From Sphagnum compactum (lineage: Eukaryota > Bryophyta > Sphagnopsida > Sphagnales), in NCBI GenBank assembly GCA_965153455.1, contig OZ234500.1, forward strand, positions 12,728,557 through 12,792,556: DNA of 64,000 nt, read 5' to 3'. Position 1 is the stretch's first letter, and the number at the start of each line of letters is the position of its first letter. The position numbers were made by a program, and so were the translations under genes. Below the pieces are notes generated by a model that searched no databases, had not been told where the DNA came from, and saw only the letters and a list, made by a program, of their open reading frames with translations. Shown here piece after piece: positions 10,495 through 21,719 of this stretch.

Positions 10495-12196
10495 ATTGAA
10501 CATGCGTATGAGGTGTTGTCGAGTGACTTAAGAAGGCAGGACTATGATCTTTTCCAAATTGATGAGTGGCAGGTTTGACTTTTTTTTTTTCCCCTTTCCC
10601 ATGCCACTGAGAGTTGAACTGAGAGTTCATTGGTCCAAATAAAAGTCCAAGTATATTGTTTGTCTACTCATCCATGTCAGTAATGTCCGGATGCTCCAGA
10701 AACATGGACTATACTCTGATTACAATTTTTTTAATAGTTGGCAATAATCATCTATGTCTAAAGAAGTATCTAGATTTGAGGGCCTAGTGTGAAAGAAAAT
10801 GAGAAGGTACTATGAATTACTGATGGCATGAAGACAATATCAGGAGGGCTTCATTCAATGTGCAGGTCTTCCAAAGATTGTTGCGTTTATTCTTGCTTGT
10901 AGGCACTTAGGCTGTCTCACCAGGTACACTATGACATGTGAAGTTCATCTGCTTCTCATTCCATCAAATCTCAGAAGGCTTGTCCTATTTCCATTTTATG
11001 TAATTAGTCACTCAGTGGGGATGAAGAGTGTTTCAGTTTTTGGTGACTAAATCACAATTGGCAGCCTACAATTTGAAAAAGACTAATGGAGAGGGTTTGT
11101 GAATTACAGGTTGCGTGGGGAGAAGACAGTGGATGCTTTGGTGGAATGGGCGGCAACATCCCTTCTCAAGTTGCCTCGCATCTTGTACTATGGTGCTAAA
11201 GGCTTGGTAACCCACAATACCCACTATCTGAGTAATAGTTTTGTGGTTGAAGTTCTGTTGCCTCTGTCTTGAATTTGCAACAGCCCACTTTCTACTTGTG
11301 TGAAGTTTTGATTAGTCAGGTTTTTGGATCCTCAATTCAGAGAATGCACACAACAATTGATTGCAGAGTGCTTCTGGAAGGGTATCATGGCCTTGCCATG
11401 GTGAACCCAAATCATGAATCCAAGCTGATTACCTGATCATTTGTTGGGTGAAACACATGCAAATGATAGATGTCATCCAGAAAACAAGTCTTCACAAGGT
11501 GCAGTGCTTAATTTCAATCCATTTTGGTTTACCTACTTTTCCACACTGAGCTCAATTTATAGTACCACTGATGCATGAAAAGTTGCAAGGGCCGAAGGAA
11601 CAAGGAAAATTAATAAAGAAGGAAAATGAAGGCAAGAAGAAGCTAGAACTTGCTTACATCAGTAATGACAATTTTTTCTATGAGCAGGTGAAGGTCATAG
11701 TGTTTTCTAACACAGGTGAAAGGGCAGCACCACACATTCGACAGGCTGCCAAGCAGTACTCGGATTATGCAGTCTTTGCTATGGTGCTTTGGTAGGAGCA
11801 GAGCAACACATTTTGGGAAACCAGGTTGTTTGTCTACACTAGCACATTCTGTTTTGCTTTTCTTTATTGTACAATGCAAAACTTAGTTGATTTCTAGAAC
11901 TCTCAAGAATCTTCTCCTTTTGTTTCTTCATAAGGTCCCGCATCACCTTCAACATGTGCAGTTACACACTTATTTGGTATGCATAGAGAAACTAATCAAC
12001 ATATGGTGATGACTGGGTTGTTGTGGACAGAGTAGGAGTGAAGTCAGCACCTGCTGTAGTGTTGGTGAAGGACCCTAGCCTGGAACCTGTCATTTATCAT
12101 GGCATGAATTGCCTACCTTCTTTTCCACTTCTGATACTATGATCTTCCTTTAAGAAAAACAGCAATAGCCTTAGATGCTCTACTCAATCATCTCAA
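10495..12196 (+). pseudogene. DnaJ / thioredoxin-like chaperone pseudogene (ERDJ3A-like), intron-containing
   Basis: Five exon-like pieces with AG/GT borders fit a plant protein with an N-terminal J domain followed by thioredoxin-like domains. They are 10495-10572 (the end of a J domain, HAYEVLSSDLRRQDYDLF), 10866-10923 (LPKIVAFILACRHLGCL), 11110-11206 (TVDALVEWAATSLLKLPRIL), 11688-11823 (VKVIVFSNTGERAAPHIRQA, continuing to FAMVLW), and 12031 to about 12196 (VGVKSAPAVVLVKDPSLEPV). Known members are endoplasmic-reticulum co-chaperones. The start of the J domain with its HPD motif is not visible, and 11793-11795 is an in-frame TAG. Introns are kept, so this is a decayed genomic duplicate rather than a processed copy. 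Which subfamily it belongs to is uncertain. Confidence 0.6.
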
Positions 12197-13269
12197 GGTC
12201 AACATTTCATTGTCTCCTTTGTATTGTGTAACTGCTTCTTTTTGCGATCTTGTGATCCAAAACTATGACAATTTAAGAAGTCGTCATAATTCTGTAACAC
12301 GAGAACATTGGCTCTCAATTGATGAGATCTTTATGCAGTAAAAATCTAGGTGTTTGTGTTGGACCTAGTTGTCACAAAACTTTAACATTGATAATACATC
12401 TCTTGCTCTTAGGTGATGCCTGAGTAGTAGTTCCACTCAAGATTCTTTTGTATCCTTTGTAATGAAGGTAACAAGCAAGCAAATTAGTGATGCACCAGAC
12501 CACTTTAGGGAGTTCTTCCTATTGTTGGAACTTTAGTTCAAAACTTTATTTATATATCAATTCAAGTGCAAGACTTGGAGTTTTTTTTCACTTTACCTAT
12601 ACATAATGCATGTATATTTTATATAATTTATATGGAACAATATAAATGCAATGTTGTATTGATTTGCTATGAATCAATGTCAAAACAATGGTACTAGTTG
12701 TTTCAACACTTATCGAATGCAAGATTTGATTTATATTGAATCAATGTTTGTTATTTGCCCATTTGATATTGCAGCATTTCATAGGATTATATTAATGTTG
12801 TGACAATGAGTACCATTGTTTTAAAATTTTTAATGTGTTGATTTTATGTGATATGCAACAACATTGAAAATTCACTTTTATGAAGGTTGTAACAGCGACA
12901 ATTCAATAGCTAATCAATTTGTGTTGTTTCAGCATTGATAAGATCTTATTCATTGAATGTGTGTTGAAAAAATGTAAATTATGTCAAAACAATCCCAATG
13001 CTAACTCAATACATATTGTTATGATGCCATCAACATATTGTATCAATTACCATATTAGTATTGAATCTTCAACATATAGTCATCAATTTGATGACTTATT
13101 AATGTATGTTGTGCCAATGTTAGTCATATTTTTTTCATTGGACTAATATTGATAAGATGTCAAATATTTTAGTATTATATTAATGCCATTTCAAGACATG
13201 TTGTTACAATGTTACCTTAACATCATATCAATGATTGTATCAACATTGAATGTTGAACATATTGTTAAG
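12197..13269. other. AT-rich intergenic DNA with diffuse ATTGA/TGTTG-type repetition
   Basis: No coding sequence recognised. From about 12600 to 13270 short words such as CAATGTT, ATTGAATC and AACATTG recur at irregular spacing, giving a degenerate repetitive texture without a clear period. Confidence 0.4.
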
Positions 13270-13790
13270 GTGTCGTAAAAGCACTCATACAAAGAGGGGG
13301 CAAGTTTGTGATGGAAACTGTCCCGGTTTGGACTCTCGGGACTTTGGAAGCTCATAGCTCCCAGCTCAGACCTCCGATTGAGATGAGGTCTAAAGCAAAC
13401 TTGTAGCTCTCCTCAAGAGCTTTCCAAGGGTGTGTCGCACTTTGCCTGCACGCACCGGGATCGGGTTGATTCCCGACTTTTCGTGGCCAGGAGTCAAACT
13501 TTCGACCATAACTTGTGCTGCAGATGTTTGAATGGCTCATGTAAGGCCATTTTCGACATATACACTTCAAGACCTTTCCAACGGTATAAAGAATACCTCA
13601 ATGCAAGGTGTTTTGACCCCTGCAATCAAGCTCTGAGTTTTCGGGAGTCCCGGAGGACTCCAAGTTCCCACCTTTGGGAGTGTGAATTTCATCCTCACAC
13701 TTGCCTCAAAGTGGGGTTGCGACATTATGAATAAGCTCAACAAGGAATTATAGGTACATGTTAAGCCCTGAGCTATGCCATAGTGATAGT
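13270..13790. other. GC-richer block of unknown nature
   Basis: Base composition rises sharply compared with both sides. There are overlapping short frames on both strands but none with recognisable features. The sequence (TCCCGGTTTGGACTCTCGGG, later CGGGAGTCCCGGAGGACTCC) looks like a piece of a dispersed repeat, but I cannot name it. Confidence 0.35.
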
Positions 13791-14213
13791 TCATAACTGC
13801 AAGAAATCTAGAATGCGTCGAATGGTATGAACTAGGTAGTCCACCTTGTTATTAGGAGGAAGTCGACAAATCGGACTGGGCAACCAACGATAATGTCCAA
13901 CAACGGGAACTGAAGACCAGGCGAAGATAAAAGTGTCTTCGGTTTCATAACAACCTTCACAGACAGTTTCAGGTTTGTCATCGGAAGCGGGGTCGACTTG
14001 CAACAAGATCACCAGGGTGGGGGAGTTCGGCGAAATACGATAATACCTGGCTCGAGGGGGTTCAACTTCAAAACGAGCGTGCACCTCTCGAGGTTCGAGT
14101 TCTTCATCACGAGGATGTTACGTTAGGGTCAAATCTAGAGATGACTCCAAAGGCGGTTCTTCATTCACTTGTGCGGCTTGGGGCCCGTAAGATGTGACCA
14201 TGCGCGACGCCAT
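13791..14213 (-). pseudogene. Unknown 140-codon gene with a single premature stop
   Basis: On the minus strand a frame opens with ATG at 14213-14211 (MASRMVTSYGPQAAQVNEEP) and runs in one phase to a stop at 13793-13791. It is interrupted only by TAA at 14120-14118 (codon 32). The second part has an ATG of its own at 14084 and reads MHARFEVEPPRARYYRISPN onward, with acidic and Trp/Pro-rich stretches (TEDTFIFAWSSVPVVGHYRW). I do not recognise the family. A TATA-like box lies 96 bp upstream of the first ATG. Either the gene is freshly inactivated or translation starts at 14084, giving 97 aa. Confidence 0.4.
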
Positions 14214-14308
14214 AATTTTAAGGAGAAGAAAAAAAAATCAGATCTTCAATCAAAATCAAATCGACAATGAAAGGCGGAGGACTGGTTACATAGAAATGCG
14301 CAATCGTA

Positions 14309-14316
14309 ATTTATAG
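14309..14316 (-). promoter_or_regulatory. Candidate TATA box for the minus-strand ORF at 14213
   Basis: Reads CTATAAAT on the minus strand, 96 bp upstream of the ATG at 14213, a normal plant TATA-to-ATG distance. The CCAAT-rich minisatellite starts about 130 bp further upstream. Match to consensus only. Confidence 0.35.
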
Positions 14317-14444
14317 ATCAAGGAAAGGAAGGAAATGCGTGAGTAATGACCTAGAACCATGGTAAAGTAAAACCTTAAGGTCAAAAGGAAAAATTGAAGG
14401 TTTGAGTGGAATTGGTTGGGGGGAAAGTGGGAAGAGGTGGAAAG

Positions 14445-14965
14445 GTATTTTTCCTTCACCTTCCATTGGCCACCGATCTTGGAACATTCCATTGGCCTCC
14501 AAGCATGGGAACCTTCTCCTTCTCCTTCTCCTTCCATTGGCCACCGATCTTGGAACATTCCATTGGCCTCCAAGCATGGGAACCTTCTCCTTCTCCTTCT
14601 CCTTCCATTGGCCACCGATCTTGGAACATTCCATTGGCCTCCAAGCATGGGAACCTTATCCTTCTCCTTCTCCTTCCATTGACCACCAAACTTGGAACAT
14701 TCCATTGGCCTCCAAGCATGGGAACCTTCTCCTTCTCCTTCCATTGGCCACCGAGCTTGGAACATTCCATTGGCCTCCAAACAAAGAACCTTCTCCTTCT
14801 CCTTCCATTGGCCACCAAACAAAGAACCTTCTCCTTCTCCTTCCATTGGCCACCAAACAAAGAACCTTCTCCTTCTCCTTCCATTGGCCACCAAGCAAAG
14901 AACCTTCTCCTTTTCCTTCCATTTGGCCTCCAAGCATGGAATCTTCTCCTTCACCTTCCTTCTCC
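14445..14965. repeat. Composite CT-rich minisatellite (71/65/64/38-bp units)
   Basis: Direct repeats of CCTTCTCCTTCTCCTTCCAT plus TTGGCCACCGATCTTGGAAC plus a second ATTCCATTGGCCTCCAAGC segment. The landmark CACC(G/A)A recurs at 14471, 14542, 14613, 14684, 14749, 14813, 14851 and 14889, giving spacings of 71, 71, 71, 65, 64, 38 and 38. Length changes come from loss of CCTTCT hexamers and of one half-unit. Several frames stay open across it on both strands because the unit lacks stop codons, so the long ORFs here are not evidence of protein. Confidence 0.9.
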
Positions 14966-15167
14966 TTCTCTTGAAAGGGCGGATTCAGATCATTGGAGTT
15001 CTCTCTTTTCCTCGGAGAATACTGGTTCCCGCAAGCTTCTTGAGGAGGAAAAAAATGATCAACCTTGGTAGTTGGGGAGAGGAAGGAGAGTAGAATGGAA
15101 ATCTTGTAATAATTTTGAAGGAATGGAGGTGAGTAGTGATAGTATTGGGAGGTTGGAACCTCAGAGA
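14966..15167. other. Unassigned sequence between two repeats
   Basis: No gene recognised. Confidence 0.4.
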
Positions 15168-15540
15168 AATTTCATAAACCCTCTCAGGTTTTGTAGCATA
15201 ATTTCTTACTTGTTTAGCTGCAGATCTTGAGATTTGGTAGGAATGTGCCCTAGTAATTAGCTTTTTAAAAAGCTAAGGCAAGCCGGATTTGGACAACCTA
15301 TGTGTTAGAAATAGTATTCCAAGTGACTGGTGGTCTGCAGTCAAGTTGGATCAACTGCTTTCGTAAAACCCTCTCGGGTTTGGTGGTGTAATTCTTCACT
15401 GGTCTGGCTGCAGATCTTGAGATTTGGTAAGAAGGTGCACCTAGTAGTTAGCTTTCTAAAGAACTAAAGCAAGCCGGATTTGAATAACCTATGTGTTAGA
15501 AACAATATTTTAAGTGATTGCTGGTTGCAACCAAGTTGAA
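15168..15540. repeat. Diverged tandem duplication, period 190 bp
   Basis: Two copies share landmarks: AACCCTCTC(A/G)GGTTT, GCTGCAGATCTTGAGATTTG (cagatcttga at 15221 and 15411), AGCAAGCCGGATTTG and CCTATGTGTTAGAAA. Copies have diverged by substitutions and small indels. No coding capacity. Confidence 0.85.
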
Positions 15541-15873
15541 GATGGAGTTGAGTCCATAGAATTTTGTTTAAAGAGATGACAATTTAACATAAGGTTCTAG
15601 GAGTTGGAATGTTTGAGTCTAAAAAATATATCTATCAGTGCTAAGTCGTGAATGATGTATAGGAGGCAAGGTATTTAGTTTCAACTACGAACGCAATCTA
15701 ACATCTAAAAATACACTCGCATTTTTCCCTCACCAGTAGCATTTGTGTTTTCAGGCATAGTCACCTTGTAGAACCAAAAGTAGAAGGACAAAAGTTGCCT
15801 CACAACATGACAGGGTGATCCCCATGATTCATCGGATGATGAGTGGATGGTTCACCTTAATTGACCCCCATTC
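15541..15873. other. No feature recognised
   Basis: No ORF or repeat I can support. It may include the 5' end of the CACTA element whose coding region starts at about 15874. Confidence 0.4.
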
Positions 15874-18800
15874 ATGCCCATTGAAAATATAACGAATCAA
15901 TGTCAAGTGGATGTAGAGGTGGACATGGCAGGGTTGGTGAGGGATGCTTTTGCTATTGTTGACCAAATTGTTGAACAAGCCCATAACACTCAAATGGATG
16001 AATCAAAGGTGGTGGGCCAAGAGCCTGAACCAATGGTACCAGTTGGTCATGAATAATGCATTGGCCATGTGGGAGGAGCTTGCATATGACATGGTGGATG
16101 TAGATAATGTCATGAAAGTGGATGCTGTAAGAGCCAATGAAGAAGAGGCCATAGTGGGCATGCCAGAATTGGGGGACGAGCTTGAGGGATGGAGCTAAGA
16201 GCATATGGCCTTTGAGGAGGCCTCAAGAGTACCATTGTTTGAAGGTTCAACATTGTCAAGCCTTGCATCAACATTCCACATTATGAATTGTTGTTGCACT
16301 CATGGGACATCTAACACTTTCATTTCTGAATTGTCGGGACTACTCAAGAAGAGCATCTTACCCAACCCAAATACAGTACCTTCCTTAGAACACAAGGTGT
16401 TTAAAACCATTAAGCAACTTCAGTTGGCGTGCAACACAATTGATGTGTGTGTGAAGGGTTGCATGTTGTTACGAGGGGATTTTGTTAACGCAAATGAATG
16501 CATCAAGTGTGGGGAACCCATGTATCGGCAAGCCGAAAAGTCAACCGTGGCTCACAAAATGTTACGACACTTCCTTTTAATACCTCGCTTGCAACGAATG
16601 TATAACATGTCGACACAAGCAGAGTTAATGGTCTAGAATTAGCACAACTATAGCCAAGATGGGTTAATGCGCTATGTAGCAAATTTTAATCAAGGGAAAT
16701 TCATAGATGGCCAGTGGCCTGCATTTACATAAGAGCCTAGGAATGTGCAACTTGGGCTAGCCACTGATGGGGTGAAACCATTTGGAAAGAAACGGTCAAC
16801 TTGGTCAACATCACTAGTGCTTCTTACAAACTACAACATCCTTCCCTGGTTGACAACTAAGAAGTATTTCGTCATGCTAACGTTGATCATCCCTAGACCA
16901 AATTGTGTGACATTGGAGGCATTTGATGTATACTTCCAACCTTTAGTGGAGGAATTGAAACAATTGTGGGAGGTTGGGGTACCCACACGAGATGCAAGTC
17001 AATTCAATGGTGTTCATTTCAACATGCGTGTGATTTTGTTATGGACAATGCACAATTTGCTAGCCTATGGCACAGTAGCTAGATGTGCGATGAAAGGGTA
17101 TCAAGGATGTCCAATTTGTGGACCCAACATAATGACACGGAGGTCACAAGCATTATGGAAAAATGTATATTGTGCCCAACAAAGGAAGTGGCTACTAATG
17201 GAACATGCCTTTTGATGAGTCACAACATCATTTGATGGAGTGCCACCACAAGGATGACATTTGATGAAATACACAGTGTGGTTGTAGCACGAACAACATG
17301 GCTATATAGCTAATGGGGGTCGACCTCTCCGCGATGACCCAACAAAGAAATCCTAGTTGAAAAGATTAAGCACATTGTTTCAACTGGAATATTGGAAGGT
17401 AATTATTTGACCATGGCATAAATGTAAAATTATCAACTTCTTGTGTTTCCAAAATTTGATGTAAGGCTTGCGCCAAAACTTGAAGCTCCCACATGGAGGA
17501 TGTTATATTCAATTAAAATCATTTCCTAGCTTGTACATGCACATAGAAAATAGTAGGGACAATTTGTTGACTATAGGCTTTAATTGATCGGATAGCCCCA
17601 CAAGGGGGATTGCATGTAAGTCCAAAATCTCCTTGGATGTAGGTGGGACCAAAGTGCCATGTGTGTGAAACTTGAATAGGGTTGTAGCGCAACATAATGG
17701 AAATTCCTCAACTGTTTTGGTGGACCAAAACAATCATTGGGTGATGTTTGACTAGGGTTATTGTGGGAGCCTAGTGGAAAGCTCCTTAGGTGAATGGGTG
17801 GGACTAGAATGGCTTGTGGGTGAAACTTGACTAGGGTTGTAATGGTGGTATAATGGGAACTCCTTGGTGTATGAGTGCAACCAATGTCGCTAGTGGGTGA
17901 AACTTAAGTAGGGCTTTAAGGGGAACCTAGTGGAAACCCCTTGGATGTGCAGGTGGGACCAAAGTAACCAATGGGTTAGACCTAACCAACGTTATAGTTG
18001 GAACCTAATGGAAATTCCTCGGGTGTGTGGGAGAATTAAAGTAGCATGTGGGTGAGACTTGACTAGGGTTGTAGTGGGAGCCTAATGGAAAATTAATTTG
18101 GGGTGTAGGTGGGACTAAAGTGGCATATGGGTGAAACATTGCTTTAAGGTTGTAGTGTCAGCCTAGTGAGAACTCCTTGGGTGTGTGGGTGGGACCTAAG
18201 TGTGACATAGATGAACTTGGCCAGGGTCATAATGAGAGCCTAATGGGAATTCCTTGGGAGTTTAGGTGGGACCAGAATGCCCTTTGGGTGAAACATGCCA
18301 AATTTTGTTGTGGGGGTTTAATGGAACCTCCTTTAGTGTACATGGGTGGGCCCAAGGTGCCATGTGGGGAAACTTTACCTAGAATGTGCACCTTCTAGGT
18401 GAATCTTGATTCAGCTTGTATTGCAAATGTAATGTAACTAATTCGAAACAATTGTGGGTGAGAAAACAATGCAAGTATATTCATTTGAGTAGGATATTGT
18501 TATGCATTGCAAGAGCTACCAATTAGAAACACCTTGGATGGCATGCATATTGAATGGAACATTTCAGACAGTGTGTTAAAGTATTATTTGGCGAACGAGA
18601 CACAATGAGGTGCATAAGGACATGGAAGAAGCAAGGGTGAACAACATTTGTGGCTACATTAGGATCCCATAAGAGGTGTTAGTTTTCTAAAACCCATGCT
18701 CCTTATGTGTTCACATGAGATGAACAATGCAAATTTTTATCATTTTTTGGCAAAATCTGAGCACCTATAGGGTATGCAGCAGCTTTCAAACAACATGTAG

Positions 18801-20761
18801 CACTAAACAAATTATTCATGATGAAAAGTCACGACATCATGTCATGCTACAAACCATTTTCCTCATGGTATACAAGATTTGTTACATCCTGAACCTAGAA
18901 GAACACTCATGCACTTGGGCAAAACATTCTAGAAACTATGCACAAAGGTGCTCAACCCTGCTAACATACAAAATTTAAGGACATATGTTGAGACACTATG
19001 CAAGCTTGAGATTTGGTGGCCACCAAGGTTCTTTGATTTGTAAACCCATCTCATTATTCACTTGGTAGATGAATTAAAGATTTATGGCCTTGTGGGATGC
19101 AGGTGGTGCTATCCTATTGAATTATATTTGCATGTGTTGAAAAATTACATGAGGAACAAAGCTAAGCTCGAAGGTTGCATGGCATCAGGGTACATGTATG
19201 ATGAAGCGTTAGGCTTCACCACAGAATATCTTACATTGTATCCACACACAACACGTTGCATTTGGGATGCAAATGAAAAGGAAGTGGATGTTGGCCAGGT
19301 CTTAATAGGGAGTGGGAAACAAAAAAACCTATCTTGTATAGAAGTGCAAACAATACACGAACATGTATTAGCAAATTTAGTGGCCACAAAGGAATTATAT
19401 AAGTACACCTTTGCAAAGGAAACCATGGTGAAATTTATGTTGGGGTGTGTTTTCCCACAATTTAAATGACATTAACTTAATTAGGCAACATCTTATTCAA
19501 GTTGCAACAACCTTGTTGACTGACATTTGTCCATGTATATGGTAGTGATTGATTTTGACAACATGTAGACTACATGGTGAAACAATGATGCCAGAAAGCC
19601 TCAAGATATATTTATGTCAACCCACTTTTCTTAGAATATGGTGGAGTAGACTCTTTAGTGGAAGGTGGGTGGAACCTTGGGTGGTTTAGGGACACTTTCA
19701 ATAGTAGTGTTTTTAGGTGCATCTATGATTCCGTTATTTATTGTAGGTAGTGGATGGAGGAGCAGTCTCGCCACGAAGCAAATAGAGCGAATTATTGGTC
19801 ATCTGCACATGGCAGACATCAAGGACATGTTCACATTGAACTCTCCCCTCACTTGCAACAAGAAATACTAGAGTTTGACGTGTGGCTAAAATTGCATGTG
19901 AAAGCCCAACTAGTTGTAGGGGCTAAAATGGATGAAAATGTTGTGTAATTGTCGCAACCCCTTACTCGTAAGGCATAGACATATGAGAGTATGTGGGTGT
20001 ATGGTAACCACTATCGTGTGGACCTAGAAATAGGACCAATGCATATGACGTATGACTCTGGAGTGGCATGCATATTCAAGCAAGCAAGTTGTAACTCAAC
20101 AAGGGACTAGAACATGGTAATGGCAAACCTTAATTACATTGGGGTCCTCAAAGAGATTCTGGTCATGGATTATTCAAGCCTACGGCTAGTATTATTTAGA
20201 TGTTCTTGGATCCTAGCAAACACATGAGGGAATGCCACCATACACCAAGATGAGCATGGGTTTTGGCTTGTCAACTTTACACGTCCGTTTCCTCCAATGG
20301 TTGAGCCGTATGTGTTTCCTACCGTAGTTAGTCAAGTGACGCATTGTATTACTTTAACTTTGTTGTTTCAAAATGTTGTAGGAAGACATAATTAATCATG
20401 TAGTGTTGTTGATAAAATAACTACATTGAATGTGACTTTGGTCAATCAACTAATTAAGGTAGTGATCCATAATCAGGTTTATGTTCAAATGAAAATTTCA
20501 TTAAATGCATGCATACATGTTTTATATGTGGCAGACATAATTGTTGGTGGAGAGTGGCAAGTGGTGCCACAAAAGGAGCTTCATAGCAAGTGAATGGTGG
20601 CAGAAGTTGAAGAGTTTATGTTGGGAGGGGATGTGGGTGGAAAGGAAGATGGCTTGGGGGTTGAGTTGGGGTACGTCCAACAAGATTACAATGGGCAGGG
20701 TGGGGAGGAAATGTTTGTTGCAGAGGTCAAACGCCTTGATGTAGAATTAAATAGAACATGA
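15874..20761 (+). pseudogene. Autonomous CACTA (En/Spm) element relic: TNP2 transposase, DUF4218, DUF4216
   Basis: Decayed pieces follow the order of plant CACTA transposase genes. An acidic N-terminal part is at 15874-16198. From 16205 to 17215 one frame shows a C-x2-C motif (NECIKCG), HKMLRHFLLIPRLQRMYNM, then GLATDGVKPFGK, LTLIIPRP, LLWTMHN and GYQGCPICG, which is the TNP2/Transposase_21 signature. It is broken only by TAG at 16634, TAG at 16640 and TAA at 16730. Around 18820-18900 lies a decayed KSHD/HVMLQ-like segment. 19062-19469 matches DUF4218 (CYPIELYLHVLKNYMRNKAK, GYMYDEALGFTTEYL). 20140-20340 matches DUF4216 (GVLKEIL.MDY, DEHGFWLVNFTR). An acidic tail ends at TGA 20759-20761. The 17.6-18.4 kb interval is a minisatellite. 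Multiple stops mean this copy encodes no transposase. I did not identify its terminal inverted repeats. Confidence 0.85.
17626..18385. repeat. Degenerate minisatellite, ~78-bp unit, about ten copies
   Basis: Recurrent landmarks in fixed order are CTCCTTGGGTGTGTGGGTGG, GACCAAAGTG, CATGTGGGTGAAACTTGACT, AGGGTTGTAGTGGGAGCCTA and ATGGGAA. Successive starts are spaced by roughly 75-80 bp. Copies are strongly diverged, so the array is old. It lies inside the CACTA coding relic, between the TNP2 and DUF4218 parts, probably within a former intron. Confidence 0.85.
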
Positions 20762-21454
20762 TTCCAACATGGAATTGGAGGACTAGTTGACCCACAACAA
20801 CACATCAAGATATGTGGCATTTGAGCACAACCCTTCCTATGATTGCAACATGGAACATGTGTAAAGTAAGGCAAGTCACACCCACCATTATAATTTTCAA
20901 CTAGGTTTACACTTGAGGGGCTAAACCCAGATGTGCAAGTTATGAAAGGTCATATAAGGTGGGGCTACAACTAGATGGTCCACTCAATGGACAACTAATG
21001 TTTATTAGTTTGTCTAGGTACAAACTTAATAGATGATATTGAACACAATACCAAGAGGTTTAGTAGGCATATATCTCTTTGAGTTGTAACTGGATACATT
21101 GGAGCCCATGCATAATCTGACAAAAGAGGAAAATTTCATAACATGAAAGATGAGAATCTCATAGCCATGTTCTCTATAATGAAGACAAGATGATGATTGA
21201 ATAACTCAACCTTTAGCATGTTCACTATAGAGAATGTGGTAATGAGATTCTATGTTTTGTCCATATAGAAAGGCATTTGAATGGCGATATGTACTTTCAA
21301 TAATACACAAAACTACTTGGCCTTCAATTTGATGAAATGGGTTTGTTCACCAATTGCCCTTACAATTCCAACCAATAAGAGTAGTTAGACATGATGATCA
21401 AGTAACTTGCCAATTTCAACCCAACAAAATACAAGTCCAGAATACATTTCATTT
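20762..21454. other. No gene; end of first CACTA relic expected here
   Basis: No coding sequence recognised. The 3' terminus of the upstream CACTA element would fall here, but no clear TAGTG end with subterminal repeats was found. Confidence 0.35.
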
Positions 21455-21719
21455 CACTAGTAGAAATTGGCCAAAATGTAACCACTTTATTTGCGATTAC
21501 ATGCAACAATTAGTTATTTGCAACTACATTTGGACATTTTTGTAACTATTTCTTGTGTTGGTCATATTTACGACTACACTACAACTAGTTTGCGACTATT
21601 TTGGTGTTCATCCTTCCATGTGAACAACATTTAGTTTGGTTTTCATCCAAGAAGAACAATTTATGTCTCATTAGTTGCAAATGTGACCAATTTAGTTGCA
21701 ACCCTATGAATATACAAAG

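Noticed and set aside
14286-15093. Several long overlapping ORFs (up to 222 codons) on both strands
   Set aside because: They are produced by a minisatellite whose unit has no stop codons; frames overlap on both strands and show only repeat-derived peptide.
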